A stretch of DNA of 64,000 nucleotides. Source: Fasciolopsis buskii. Taxonomy: Eukaryota > Platyhelminthes > Trematoda > Plagiorchiida > Fasciolidae. Shown in pieces: positions 1 through 12,265 of this stretch. Under the pieces are notes generated by a model. That model did no database searches. It was not told the DNA's origin and saw only the letters and a program-made list of their open reading frames with translations. The stretch is taken from NCBI GenBank assembly GCA_008360955.1, contig LUCM01004875.1, forward strand, positions 12,618 to 76,617, written 5' to 3'. Positions within the stretch are counted from its first letter, which is position 1. Every line of letters starts with the position of its first letter. A program made the position numbers and the translations under genes.

Positions 1-106
1 AAATCAGGAAGCTTCAACACTACAATGTAAAACAATGCACTATCTGCCGTTTTGTGTACCAATGTTTTTCCCGCCCTGCTTTACTCTTCTCCCCTTATTT
101 TTCCAG

Positions 107-490
107 GTTTCCCTAAAAAAGGACTTTGAAATTGTTCGCCGGAGGCTATCAATTATTAGCCATTCGTCTTTCATACTACTAGCTGAATCGTCCCTTAATC
201 TATTTGATCAGCACTTATCTGCATGTGAAAAATCTGCTCACAAAATTCTTTCAGATTCCACACATCCTCTGCACAACGATCTTTCAAAGTGCTCTTTTTA
301 TGTTTCAACGCGATCCACCTTTCGTTCCGCACACTATAGAATCAATATCTCTAGGAACCCCACTATTCCATGTTTCGCACGCACCTTGAGAAGACGTGAC
401 CGGGTTTCAGTTGAACTCCTGAGCAACCTATCACAATGCACTCAATCATTCCTCTATGATTTTTTATTACATTTTTACGGGTTGATGAGT
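107..490 (+). pseudogene. LINE (non-LTR retrotransposon) ORF C-terminal fragment
   Basis: An open frame (35-526) carries what looks like the C-terminal tail of a CR1/Jockey-type LINE polyprotein, the region after the reverse transcriptase. The recognisable block starts near base 115 and runs to about 455. It contains KILSDSTHPLHNDL, then STRSTFRSAHYRINISRN, then an ARTL...ELLSNLS ending. The pattern of a His-Pro-Leu motif, a Ser/Arg-rich stretch, then Asn-Ser/Pro-Phe/Ile-Pro and a closing helix is typical of these tails. The reverse transcriptase that should lie upstream is not in the window. Bases 101-106 (ttccag after a pyrimidine tract) look like a splice acceptor and 491-496 (gtaagt) like a donor. 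The bracketed segment is 384 nt, in frame throughout. It is either a 5'-truncated dead element or an exonised one. Assignment is by remembered family pattern, not by alignment. Confidence 0.6.
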
Positions 491-526
491 GTAAGTTATT
501 TCTCATTTTTCGTGTGTTTTGACTGA

Positions 527-3500
527 AATGTGACATTTTTGAAGGCAAAAGTATATCCAATACATTATAAATATTCAGAGTTTATAACTCAACGCCATGA
601 TTTGCTGGAAACGAAATTCAAATATCAGAATGATGAGTAGAAAAATAATGTCTTGTTCCATAAAGCTAACTTGTGTCAACCACCAATATCTACTGTGTTA
701 GAGTTTATCAGGCAGTCTTAGCAAGTATTCATGTATGGAAATTTACCAGTTCAAATGCAAGCAAGCATAAACTTTGGACTTCACGAATAGTGCACACAGT
801 GCCAACGCTATCTATTGCTCTTAATGATACTAACTAATGGGAGGGAAGCTGTTTGTTCACTGCACCTTTTTAAACTCCCCGAACAGTGACCACCCAGCTT
901 AAATTAATTCACTCCGTTTCAATTTGGATTTTTTTCACTGAAATCGTCATCTAGGAGCAAGCAAATTCTCAAAGCGGGCACCTTTGGTCGGTCACAATGC
1001 ATCTACCCCGGAAGCAGTCATTTGTTAAACAGCACATGGCAGTCACAGGTCACATTTATTAACAGATTATTTATCCTTCTTGACTTTGCGGCACGTCAAT
1101 GGGGGCCATTTAGATCAAAATGGGGGATCATATTGAAACCAGGAACTCTATGGATCAAAATGCACATTAAAAATCACCCTGAACTCCAAGTAGCCCGTTA
1201 TCTAAGCTTAGTTATTGCAAAACTTCTTAAATGACATGTTCGAGACGCACATTAAAATTACAAAGCAAAATAATCACCTAGGCGGAAACCCAGAGTAACG
1301 TCACTTTTTCAGGATTTTGTTTTTAATGCTTCCTTATCACCTTTTTTAATTGAAGGTTTACAAATTGTGACTTTTCAATCAGAAGTTTCAAGTGCCTGAC
1401 CCAAAATTATCCAGAAATAATTTTACCCAGAGGTGAAAATTCTAGGTCATCCAAGAAGACAGGAAGGGAAACATTTATGTGATGGACGTATTCTGATGCG
1501 CAACAGAAAATGACAAAACTTTGCCGTGGTTATTAATGATTACAGTAGGCTAAGACACTAATTTTGGCATTTCCATGTTCAGTAGGAAAAAATAGCGCAC
1601 GCAGAATTGCCATGAAATTAATTTTAAAGACAAACGACAGATCTGGCCAATGAGCCTATGATTACTGCACAAATTTTCGATGTCTACTCTGATTTGTGTA
1701 TGTTCTCAAAGTATCCCTGATCGTATCTGGATTGTTAAATATCAAGTACAGCTGACCAACTTTGGAATCAGCAAGATCCGATTGAAATGCAGTTTGAATA
1801 AAGCATGTCAGAACAGAAAGTTTTAGTAGAGTAGATGTTTTAGAACTGAAAGTACACGCTTCCGAAATATCGCACAAATACCCTGGGCTTCTTACAGTGA
1901 ATGTGCGGTTTTGTGCGCATACCAATCGTTTGCTACTAAACATGTTCAGTTTGTAAGAATTGGTTGCAACTGTCCTCAACTTGGACATCTCTGTCACTTT
2001 GAGATGCCAGCTTGATTTTGATGACAAATTGTTGAAATTCTGCTGCATTCAGTAACAGTAGGTCCTTAATACACTAATCTATCTAGCCACTGCCAACTTT
2101 GCTTCGTCGATGCGTTATGTCAAAATTCTATATATTACTTCCACCAGTCCCATTTGTGGTCATCTTGGCGACCGTTTATACATTTTGTACAGATTCTGTC
2201 TTATGGTTTGTTCAGAACAGTCAGAAGAACTCTGCGATCTCTAAGCACTTCAGTGCACCAGGAAGTCTTCGTGTGGCTTAAAGTCAAAATTTGTGCTACG
2301 GCTAATGGTGATCATCGCGAGCACTTCAAGCCCACAGACCATCCAAGGAATAAAAATAGACCAGCAACCCGATAGACCCGTTGATCTAATCCCAGAAATT
2401 AGTCCGTAAAATAGACACGTGATCGAACCTGACTGTGGTGCATTAACCATAAGAGAACGAAAATATCCAATCACGAAGTTGTCAAAAGTAAACATGGTTC
2501 TGTGAGCCTTTATAGTACCAGATGTTCTCGATTTAGTTCACAATCAGAATAAGCGTGCATACAATGGTCAGTATATTTGGTGGTTGTATGCTATCAGACT
2601 ACCAACTGTATGAGCAAAATATTCGTATGTGTCGCATATGAATACGCATGCCGTTCGCAAGATGGCGTTTGTGAGCAGAAAGTTCCTGGACTAACTGACC
2701 CCATGTGCAAATATTTACACTTAATTTGTTGAAGATTAGTGACACATTAATACATTACTCAAAGAGACTGTGTCGATCAAAGGCGACTAAAAGGATAAGC
2801 AATCCTAAGAGACTTCGACGTCAACAACCTGAAGCGAATACCGAGTCGCCTACTCATTAAGATGAGGTGAAATTCTGAGGACACTAAAAACCTCAAATGT
2901 GATAATTTTGTGGTCTTTGTATAAGTACTGAAAATTTTGTCCTTGCAAGATCTAAACCGGCGAAAACATTAATCTTAACAATTTTTCGTTACCAGTTTTC
3001 CTAGTAGGAAACTTGATTTGTCAGTTAAATGATTCATCGTACAGTATCCATTATATCCAACTCACCACGGCACCAGCATTTCATGATCTTCACTGGTCGT
3101 AGATACTTTGCGATGAGTCATCCTAGTTTTCATTTTCGACCAAAACCGGAGTTAAGTAGAGTGAAAAATAAACAAATGTTTCCCAAAGAACTATAATCCT
3201 ACTATTGCAAACAGAAACGTTTTGTGAGTTAGTTAGAGAACAGGGAACTCTGAGGCGAAAATCTGGGCGATATGTACCGGCAAGAACCGGAAGCGAGGCA
3301 TCGTTTTTAGTACCTAAACTCGGTGGATCAAGGTGGTTCGCTTGCTCGGCCTCAATAAATTTTATCACATCGGAACACTTCCAATAGGGCCAATTTGTTG
3401 CTTCATAAAAAGCAAACAACTTAGATGATTCGGGAAAACGAAAGAATGGAATTGATTAATCTGAATTCACTTGACTCCTGGTTAAAAAGTCAAGTGTTTA

Positions 3501-6500
3501 AGTCATTACATTTTTTAGACTCATTCAACGAAACTCAAAAGACCATCAATATTAGTAACTTTAAACCGGCTGCCTTGATGTTCTTAGGTCAGGTTTTTGA
3601 ATCTTTAGTCGGTCACGAGCGGTCACAAAACAAAATTTACATACTTATTACCTGCAACGTTTTGCTTCCATCTGACAGGTCACAGTTAGGTATGTTAAAA
3701 AGGGTGAGCCAAATGATCATCAGTTGCAAACCAGTGGTACCACTGCCAAAAGGGACGGGATTAAAAGGTAAGAACCTAAAGGCCGCCAGCAGCAGCTTTT
3801 GGAACCGTGATTGCACTTGTCTCGAGAATCACCTGAAGTGTTCATTTCAAAGAATAGAGAACATATTTCTCTTTGTCCATTTGACGGCGGTAGCGCAAAA
3901 TTTCAGGAAGGTAGGGGTAGGATTCATAGGTCCACTGGTTTCCTACCCGACAATGCGGGTCGGAATCACCGGAGGTGAGTAACCCATGACATTCATTTCC
4001 AGGTCATAAAAAATACGAATAACAGGGTTAATTCATTTAAAGTATAGCATGTCTCAAATTATTTTTCTATTCGCTTCTGATTTAGAGGAATTCATTAAAA
4101 CAGGGTATCGACAGACAAAGTAGGACCATGGTTTCGTGTTCTGTTCCTGTTTGTGCTGATCTCCCCTTTGTTCACGATATTGACCCATCTCCACTGACTT
4201 CCAATCGCTAGTAATTAGGAACGATTACATTCGATGAGATTATTCTTTGCGTTAACTAAAAGCAGATTTTGCCCACAACCCTTCTTGAGCAGAACATGTT
4301 GAATCTGTATTCTTCGAAGTTCACAGACTCTTCCTTTAGACCGAGGAAGCTCAGGGTACTTTACACACATGTACTTCAGTCCGATGTTTCAAGCACTCTT
4401 TTCCTCCGACTCTGCTGATCTTCATTACAATTATTATTTTCTGGGTGGAAATAGAACAATTCTAAATTCATCGTCAAACCTTTTCAACTGCATGTACGTT
4501 GCAGTGAAATTAACCCAAGTATACGTGCGGAATCCATTGTTCGAAAACACCTTGATACCTCTGATAGATTTTCAGACAACGTATCCATCCAGCAAGAGAT
4601 GCTTTCGTTCTTCAACTTGCTTCACATTTGGCTTCCTCCCCTCTTGTACCTCTAAGCAAATCGTTGCTAGTGATTACCCAAGCTGCACTGCTTAAGCATT
4701 CTTATTTCACTTCATTAGTGAATTGTCAAACCGATTCTCATGTCAAAATGCATACTGCTGCATAACCGCATTCCCGGTAAGTATTTATCGTAAGCTTCGC
4801 TTGTTTGAGCTGAAAATTTATCAACATTCTGATATATAAAACACTATTTGACTTGACTCAGAACAGCTTGAACCGCAAATCAAATTTTGGATTATTATAC
4901 TCCTGTTGTAGTACGGTATACTTGGATAAAGCCTGTCCATGGAACATTCTGTTCCCGGCTTACTGTTACAACATCAAAGGTGTATGCAATGTACGACCGG
5001 TTTTATCATGCAGATCGGGATCTGCGTTTGATTTTTCAATACAGTGGCTCAGTATTTACTTGGTCCTTAGTAATCTAGTGGAAGCACCAAGCTTTAACAG
5101 TTTCACTTCTTACTCAATCGTTCGGTTCTTCACTAGCGTACGGGTAACTTCCAATTATGTACCTATAGTATATGGAGCTACCAGACTATCAGAAGTTATT
5201 AACGTGCCCTAATTTGCATGAAACAATGGAGACAATCAATGGCACGCGCCGCTGAGTTTATCTATCTAAATTACCGTATGAAGTACCCCGATTGCTGGTT
5301 TATTTATCAATCAGCGCAATTAACGGTACATACTTGCTGCTCAACTTCTGCCTTGGTGGCTTATTTCGCTCCACAAATCCATAAATCTATGGTGTAATAT
5401 ATATACATATACATCAATTTAGCTGCGTGCATGTACTGACCATAGAAAAACACCAAGTCGACGCTTGCACATGTTGCCATTGAATGTTTCTCCCAATGAG
5501 GTGAGTTTGCGTTGCTTCGAAAGCATATACGGTATAAAATTCTGCTTCCCAAATCTACAGGTAAAAATAAAACCACTGTGATTCGTACCACAGCTGTTGG
5601 AATATCCGACAAGCTGCATGGAATAATCTGTCGTGAGATAATAGCTGTGAATTCTATATTGGAATTTCAAGGAACTGAAGGAGGCTTGTTACTGTCACCA
5701 GAACTCCACTAGCACAACCAGCTCTAATTGAAAGTGCAGAACTACGCAGAAGATTCTAACTACTCGACACTGAGAGGCTAGGTAAGTAGACTACCGGGTA
5801 ATCGGGCCCACGTCTCGTTGTTTCTTTTATCAAGCACGTTTTAAGAGATTTTTACCTAGTCCGCATATTTTTCCACAATGCTCCAGCTAAAAGTCAACAA
5901 ATTTATCAACGTGGGTCGAAATCCGATTAACTCATCCGCTAATACCCCACTGAATCCTCCAAGGAGAAGAAAAACAATTTGCCAACAGTACAGCAACTGA
6001 ATATGTTATTGGGCCTCTCGCATTGATGGAAGGTAAAAGACGGAAATTACGGAGCGAAGCCAAGGGTCCAAGGACAATTCTGGATCCTGTGGTTTGTATG
6101 CTTCCGGATCATGAAAGACTGACAAACTGGTGCCAGGTAAATTGGCCGGAGATGCTTCTTCGTCGTTCAACGTACTGGCAGTAGCTATTATTGAAACCTA
6201 CCCTTCTGGCAAGTCTCGATTTTTGCAACTGACTAATCCTCATCATAATCATTAGTGGAGAATACCGCATGTGCTAGCAGTACTTCTGTCTGGTCAAAAT
6301 CCCTTTGTACTAAAATGGTGTACCAATCAGGTAGTATTTTCCACGTATTCGGTCTTAGCCAACATTTTTCTTAATGATGGCTGGTCTCTTCGGGTGGTCT
6401 ACTATGTATATATCGCGTATTGACTCAGACTAAGCCCATCATGGAGAATGAACAGTTTTATTAAAGAACTCCACTGCACATTCCATAGCAGCACACTGTA

Positions 6501-9010
6501 AAACCGCCAGTTTAAACAAAGTTTAAGTGTGGATAGCCGTCAGGTGCGGCCATTAGGTTCCAGCTCAAAAAGTTTCCTATTTTTTGTGCCATATCGGAAA
6601 ACAGTTGATCCGGGTACAGTACACCAGCCACGTCGGACTACCAAGCATCAAGGCTGCTCCAATCTCAATCCCTTGAAGGATCCGAGAGTTAAGTTAAATG
6701 GAAGTACGTGACTGCATTAACTTCGATTTTAAGGCTGCCTCGTAATTCAATTGGCCGTAAAGGGAGTTAACAAAAATGAAGAATCCAGAAAATCGTATGT
6801 TCATAGTGCCACGGAAGAGGTGAAAAAATTAACTCGGGAATGCAGATTAATTCTAAACGTGTTTTAGGAACGAAATTCATTAGCGAAAATCCATTGCATA
6901 GTTTGACGGTCCAGTTGAATTCCAGCTTCCGCCTTCATTGATGCGAAACTGTTGTTGCTGCATCACGGAATTTTTCATTTCAGGGAAAATAGATTCAATG
7001 TAAGAAGTAATGTACATAGAAGACGATTTCAAATTCACGTCTCTCACAGACAGTGAGGCTTGACCAAAACATCCATAGTGTTCACCCACTACATGACAGC
7101 ATCCTGAGGAACACAAATGGGAAATCTTTAGTTCTGGCGGCTCAGTATTATTGGTAAGTGTCTTTAAATCTTTTTTCTATGTCATGGACTGAAAATCTTT
7201 AACAACCCTTTAATCACTTTTCATTTTCATAGCCTCTTAGTGGTCGCCTATTCCTTTGAGAAATGTTTTAAATATATCCCACAATGGTTAGAAATATTGA
7301 ATAAGTTTTAATTTATTGTCATCTGCCTCGAAGAAATACATATACAGGAACTGCCTGCCTGCTTAGACTAGGAGTTTCCTCCAAAGGAGGAGCTGTCAGC
7401 CTTGATACGCTACAAGTAACCTCCACATTAGATAAACGGTTATTCCACTGTAAGATGAGATCACCAATAACACACCAGAACTTGGTTATCTGTGTTTATC
7501 TTTTTTGCGCTATTTTTAGTTTACGAAATATGAGTTCCGTTTTCAGCGACCTCATTTCTGACCATAATGACTAAACAAAACCAAAGCTAAACTGTGCACT
7601 CAACTTTTGAGAGAAAAATGGACATCATACCTGTACCATCGGCTTCTCAGTTTGGCAAAGGCCAAATGGACTGTCTGTAAACTAGCACGGTCATTTGTGC
7701 AGTAAATGGATGAGCTACACTATTAACATTGCCGTTATTGCTTCTATTACTACTGCTACTATTAGATACAGTTTATGCGTATACTATGCATACCGTCTGC
7801 AGCAGTATACGTTTGCCCATATAAAGAACATTTTAATTGCCTCAATTGCCATTCCTAAACATTCGAATCATTATATCACATTAAATGGGTACTCATTTAC
7901 GATGTACAATCTTGTAGAAAAGTGTTCTGTGTTTTCGTTTAGGTACCAGGTAACGATTGTGTAACTGGATGAACTTTAAATCAATTCGGATCCACTCGGG
8001 GAACATAGCTGAGTTTCCTATGCCATATGATGAGGAAACTGACCATAATGATTTCACTATTGTCTGCTAACAACAGTCGGTAGTTTTGTTAAGGATGAAG
8101 AGAGTAAGCAGACAGCTAAATTTAATTATCACCCAACTTAATATGTCAAAGTGATTATTAGAATGACTATTTGATATAAAAATAATATGCACTCCACACT
8201 TGTTCTCCAGACATTGCTCCAGTAGCCACAGCTCGCACTCAGTTATGAAAGTTAGGATTTATTTATTGAAAATCGGCGGGAGTTCGAGGTGAATTTCCTG
8301 CCTAGAGCAGCTGCACAAACAAAATTATCACATTCCGATTACCATGAGGAGCAGAAGATTACCCTTCGAACGAGCTTATCCTTCGTCTGATCTCAGCGCC
8401 CGGCAACCCCTGGCAGTGCGAAATTCGGTGACAGTAGCCAATAGAATAAGGTTTTGGATTTAAACAGACCACTGGAAGTCAGCTCGAATGGCCTGAAGGA
8501 TATGATAGTGAGTCAGAAATCGTTGGTCCTGAATCCCCATTACCACATCCGCGAGACCACAGATAACGGCTATCGTTTCTTATGGCAGACGGAACAGCAT
8601 TCGTTATTCCATCACAATGAGTAAGGTTTTGAGAATGGAGGGCCAGTGCAGGGTATTTATTTCACTTTGGTGAAAAAGTCCTATCTAAGCGTGAATAGTA
8701 AGGAACTAAACCAAATTACGAAGTACTTCATAGACTTCTAAGGCTATGCTGAAAACCATGAAAACATTGTTTACCTGCTTCATCTCTGCCAAGAATTACT
8801 GGCAGGGTACAGTTAATGAAGAGTATTCGCTTATCTGGATGAGGCAAATCGGCCCGTAGAATTTTGATTTTCCAAGTCCTATTTCATGTTCGCAGTCCTT
8901 TCTTTAACGGGGATGAAAGATCGACAAGTATTAAGTAAACCGACAGTTAATTTGGAGAGGGGGAAGGAAGATAAACGACCAAAAAGATGACAATGGAACA
9001 GTGACAATTA
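527..9010. other. Non-coding or unassigned DNA, 5' part
   Basis: I recognise no gene, RNA or mobile element here. Open frames are short and of unrelated composition on both strands. The exception in length is 3425-3982, listed separately. Frames at 1662-2048 (minus), 4369-4695 (plus) and 4853-5212 (plus) exceed 100 codons but show no domain I know, and similar frames occur by chance in AT-rich DNA of this size. Isolated donor-like sites occur at about 4777 (gtaagtatt), 5781 (gtaagtag) and 7154 (gtaagtgtc) without a convincing partner acceptor and open frame. Confidence 0.6.
3425..3982 (+). other. Longest open frame in the window (185 codons), unassigned
   Basis: The frame opens directly after an in-frame TAG and runs 185 codons from ATG. 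It is the longest in the window. I recognise no domain: the N-terminal third is polar, the middle has PVVPLPKGTGLKGKN, and there is no clear signal peptide or membrane segment. Its last codons are GGA GGT GAG TAA, which overlap a near-perfect splice donor (GAG|GTGAGT, donor at 3975), so the frame stays open to the donor. Acceptor-like sites inside it (about 3587 and 3678) would give a shorter exon. On a rough estimate with about 6% stop codons, a frame this long is unlikely but not impossible in 64 kb of random sequence. It may be an exon of a host gene or a chance frame. Confidence 0.2.
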
Positions 9011-9022
9011 AGATAGCCCATC

Positions 9023-9215
9023 GGCTAATCAGTCAATTCGAATCAAGTCAAAATAATTAATTATTCAGTTGATCAACCAACAAACCAGTCAACCAATAAA
9101 TCAGTCACTGAAACAATTAATCATTCCACCAATCAACCAGCCGACCAATCAATCAATCAATCAATCGGTCAGTTATTCAGTCAGGTAGTCTGTCTACCAG
9201 TCAATTAATCTACCT
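9023..9215. repeat. Degenerate CAAT/CAGT tetranucleotide microsatellite
   Basis: About 190 bp dominated by variants of (C)AATC and CAGT, for example a near-perfect run of four CAAT units around 9148-9164 embedded in diverged copies such as ccaaccaa and cagtcaa. It is an old simple repeat broken by substitutions. There are no spacers of constant length, so it is not a CRISPR array, and no open frame spans it. Confidence 0.8.
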
Positions 9216-11041
9216 GTACACGAACCAGAAACATTTGGTCTATTATTTCTTCATTTAATCGAAACAGCAACAGATGTGTGATTCAGTCAATAAAGCAAAT
9301 TTTTACTTCTATGTCCCTTGAATCCCTCAGCTATCGGAAATTTTTTATGGTCATTTCTTTACTGTCACACAGAAATCCCAATATGGTTGTTTTCCAGTTG
9401 CTGGCTCATTTTCCTAACAGTCCTACATCTCCAAAAAGAGTTATATCACTAAATCAAACAAGACAAGGAAAAACGCATGCACTGACAGTTTTTTAATCTG
9501 GTAATTTGCCACTTATCTAGAAGAAATTTTGAGGTTTGAACTTCTGATGGAATCGTCTGACAAGACGAGGATGAATATAACCTACGGGATATGACATGAC
9601 TGACACACTACACACTGCTGTTCCTTTAATAAATACTTAGACAAGAAAATGTAAAGTACGTAAATGTAAGCAGCTACTTGGTGATATGTCCGTGGTTTAT
9701 AAGCCTGGTGTAACCGAAAGAACTCACGAACGCCAATTATTTACAGTTTGTTTAAGTTATATTTGCGGCGGCTATCATAAAGGTTTGTCGATTGCAAAGG
9801 CCACAAAGAAAGCCGGAACCGACTTTACTCTGGCGTGTACAGTGCCTAAAAACTAAGAGCTACCTGGTTCATTCTCTAATCCAACAATGATCTCGCAGCA
9901 CTTGATTTCATCAGTGTAGAACTTACCACCTCGGACAAAAGTCTAAGGCTGAAAAACTGTTTACAGTATAGCAAAATCTGTGAACATAGACCCTGGGATT
10001 CTTAAGTGCAATATTGTGACGATGACGCTTGCCGGGTTTTTAATTCGCTTGCAGCCCAGGGGATAATGTCGTTCGTTACATTCCGAAAACTGCCAAAAAA
10101 GTGCAGTCGTTTCGATCTCTTACACCCCTGAGTTACGTCACGCTGGCGTGAATTTTCAGCACATGAACTCATGCGAGCAGCTAACCTCATGCACACTGAG
10201 AGTGGCCTTTCGATTTTTCGTCTAGTTCCCCTTGTCCAGTTTGACCTCGGTCGTTCTAGTACGGTTTTCTTTTGGCAAACCGTCGTGTGCTTTTGTGAGC
10301 CACTACTACAAGTGCGAAGTAAAGTTTAGAGATATTCTGTGTGTACTTGTAAGAACACCAGAAAATCCGGCAGGACTTGAATAATCCCAAAGAAACAACA
10401 GGATTTTTCAGATCGTTCAGATAGCCAGTTTAGCGTCTAATCCAAATCCTGACACCTACTTAACATCTGCCAGATGTGATTCACTGATACGAGTGAATTG
10501 CTTGGCCAAATAGGTCAGATCAAATTCACACGTCAACAACTGCTGAATGATTGCCATGTAAAAATGCGAGATATTTTCTGAATTGAGGAACCAGTCAACG
10601 ATAAAACATTGGGTTGTCAAGTTTTTCAATTAAAAACTCTTCCAGTCATGCACTCATTCCACCTGGGTCTAGATTCAACGTCTCCTCTGAAGAACTATTC
10701 CGTCGTGATCCCTGCTTGTGAGAAACATTATAGCACCGAAATTGTGGTTGATTCAGACTGTTAAAATCCGTATTGTTAAAATCAACATAGCAACTCAGAT
10801 GTCTTGCAGTCTTCTCCTTATTAGTTATGACATTTCATAGGTATTCATTTATTTTGACGTGGCATGGGCAGTCAGACCTATCTTGAATGGAAGACTTACT
10901 CAGGCAATAAGCACTCAGAACTGGAGACCACAAGTTGTAGTCCACCTGGTGGCCTCCGCATACCGAACAAATACCGTGGACACGGCCCGAAATCAAATCG
11001 TTCAAACATCGAATTTTACATGAACCCCTATTCCAAGGGCA

Positions 11042-11076
11042 TAGCCTGATAGGCAGAAGATTACCGGTTCGATTCT
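11042..11076 (+). repeat. tRNA-like A/B box pair, weak
   Basis: The sequence tagcctgatagg at 11042-11053 resembles an RNA polymerase III A box, and ggttcgattct at 11066-11076 matches a B box. The 24-nt spacing is shorter than the roughly 40-45 nt of tRNA heads, so an anticodon arm would have to be missing. It could be a deleted tRNA-derived SINE head or chance. Confidence 0.25.
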
Positions 11077-12194
11077 GGTTAATGACATCAAATTTTGAAC
11101 AAGTGCTGTGTAAGTGAATTTACCGGTGTATGAATATGTTACATATTTTTTGCGATGGGGTAGGGTATAAACAAAAGGCCGTGTGCATTCAGTTGGTTCC
11201 CATTTTTTACTCGCCACCCATAATTTGCCGGCTTCTTCTGTTCTCCCACCATCCGGGTTAGTTAATTACTCAGTGTCTACATCTAGTTCATCAATGCAGA
11301 CAGTGGATGTCCTGCACAGCTATTTTATTCTTATCAGTAATAGTCAAAATTTCACTTACGCCGCGTCCAGAATGAAACATGAACTCGGGAAGAATAATTA
11401 GGATTCAAAATTTATAACCATTAAACTAACTGGACTGGTTTATCGACCTCAAACACATTATATGGGGCTTATTGATCAATGAATTTCGCGTGGCCGCAGG
11501 CAGATGCGCAGAGTTTTCGGCTCTTATAAGGACGACGTTCCGTAGTAATCCTAAGTAACGCAGGTGTTTTGTAAGGGCCCTACAGATCTTGGTTACTTGA
11601 GGAGGGAAAGGAGTAGATTTAATTTGTCAGTGAAACAACATACACACTTTATGGGCATTGGGCTTGCAATTCAAGGCCGTAAAGCGCTGTGCAGCTGTCC
11701 ACTGTTAATGATTCCTACCAATGATGAAACAGCGCATGATCCCGCAGTTTATAATTGAGGAGTTATATCTAGAACTGGTATAATGCATCGCTTCATGAGC
11801 CACCATATTTGGCCAAATGGAGTCGTGGAGTTCAGACGAACGCTAGCACTGACTAGTGTATTTGCCTTACATTCACTGAAACATTTCTAATCGACGGTCG
11901 ATTGATTTGACCTCTCATAATTCACCGATCAATAATGATTTAGAAGGTGACGTGGCTTCGTAGTGTGGGGCGGACGGCCTTTGTTAGTTCGGTGGCTCTT
12001 AAACAGTCAAAGCCAGGCTGTTGCTGATTTGGGTCCGCCGGAATTTTGTCATTGTCACCTGACTCATGGCGTGTAACCGAGATCAATTCCGTCCCGTTAA
12101 ATACTGATCACATCTCCGCGCTTCACTCGCGCATTTGGAACATGACAGCGAAACGACCAAGACTGAGGTTCATCTGAAACACCCGGCCTGAGTT

Positions 12195-12265
12195 TCAGCC
12201 ACTGGTTTAGAGCCCATCTGGGACTCAAACTAGAGCTGTGTTTTACCGATTGAGTCTCTGACTTA
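12195..12265 (-). repeat. tRNA-like patch, weak
   Basis: Read on the minus strand, gactcaatcggtaaaac is followed by agtttgagtccc, resembling a tRNA D-arm and T-arm with the anticodon arm lost, as in the patch near 11.05 kb. No cloverleaf can be drawn and no tail or target-site duplication was found. At best it is a relic of a tRNA-derived SINE. Confidence 0.25.

Noticed and set aside
9023..9215. Repeated units that could look like a CRISPR array
   Set aside because: Units are tetranucleotide variants with no constant repeat or spacer length, and the window is eukaryotic in character.
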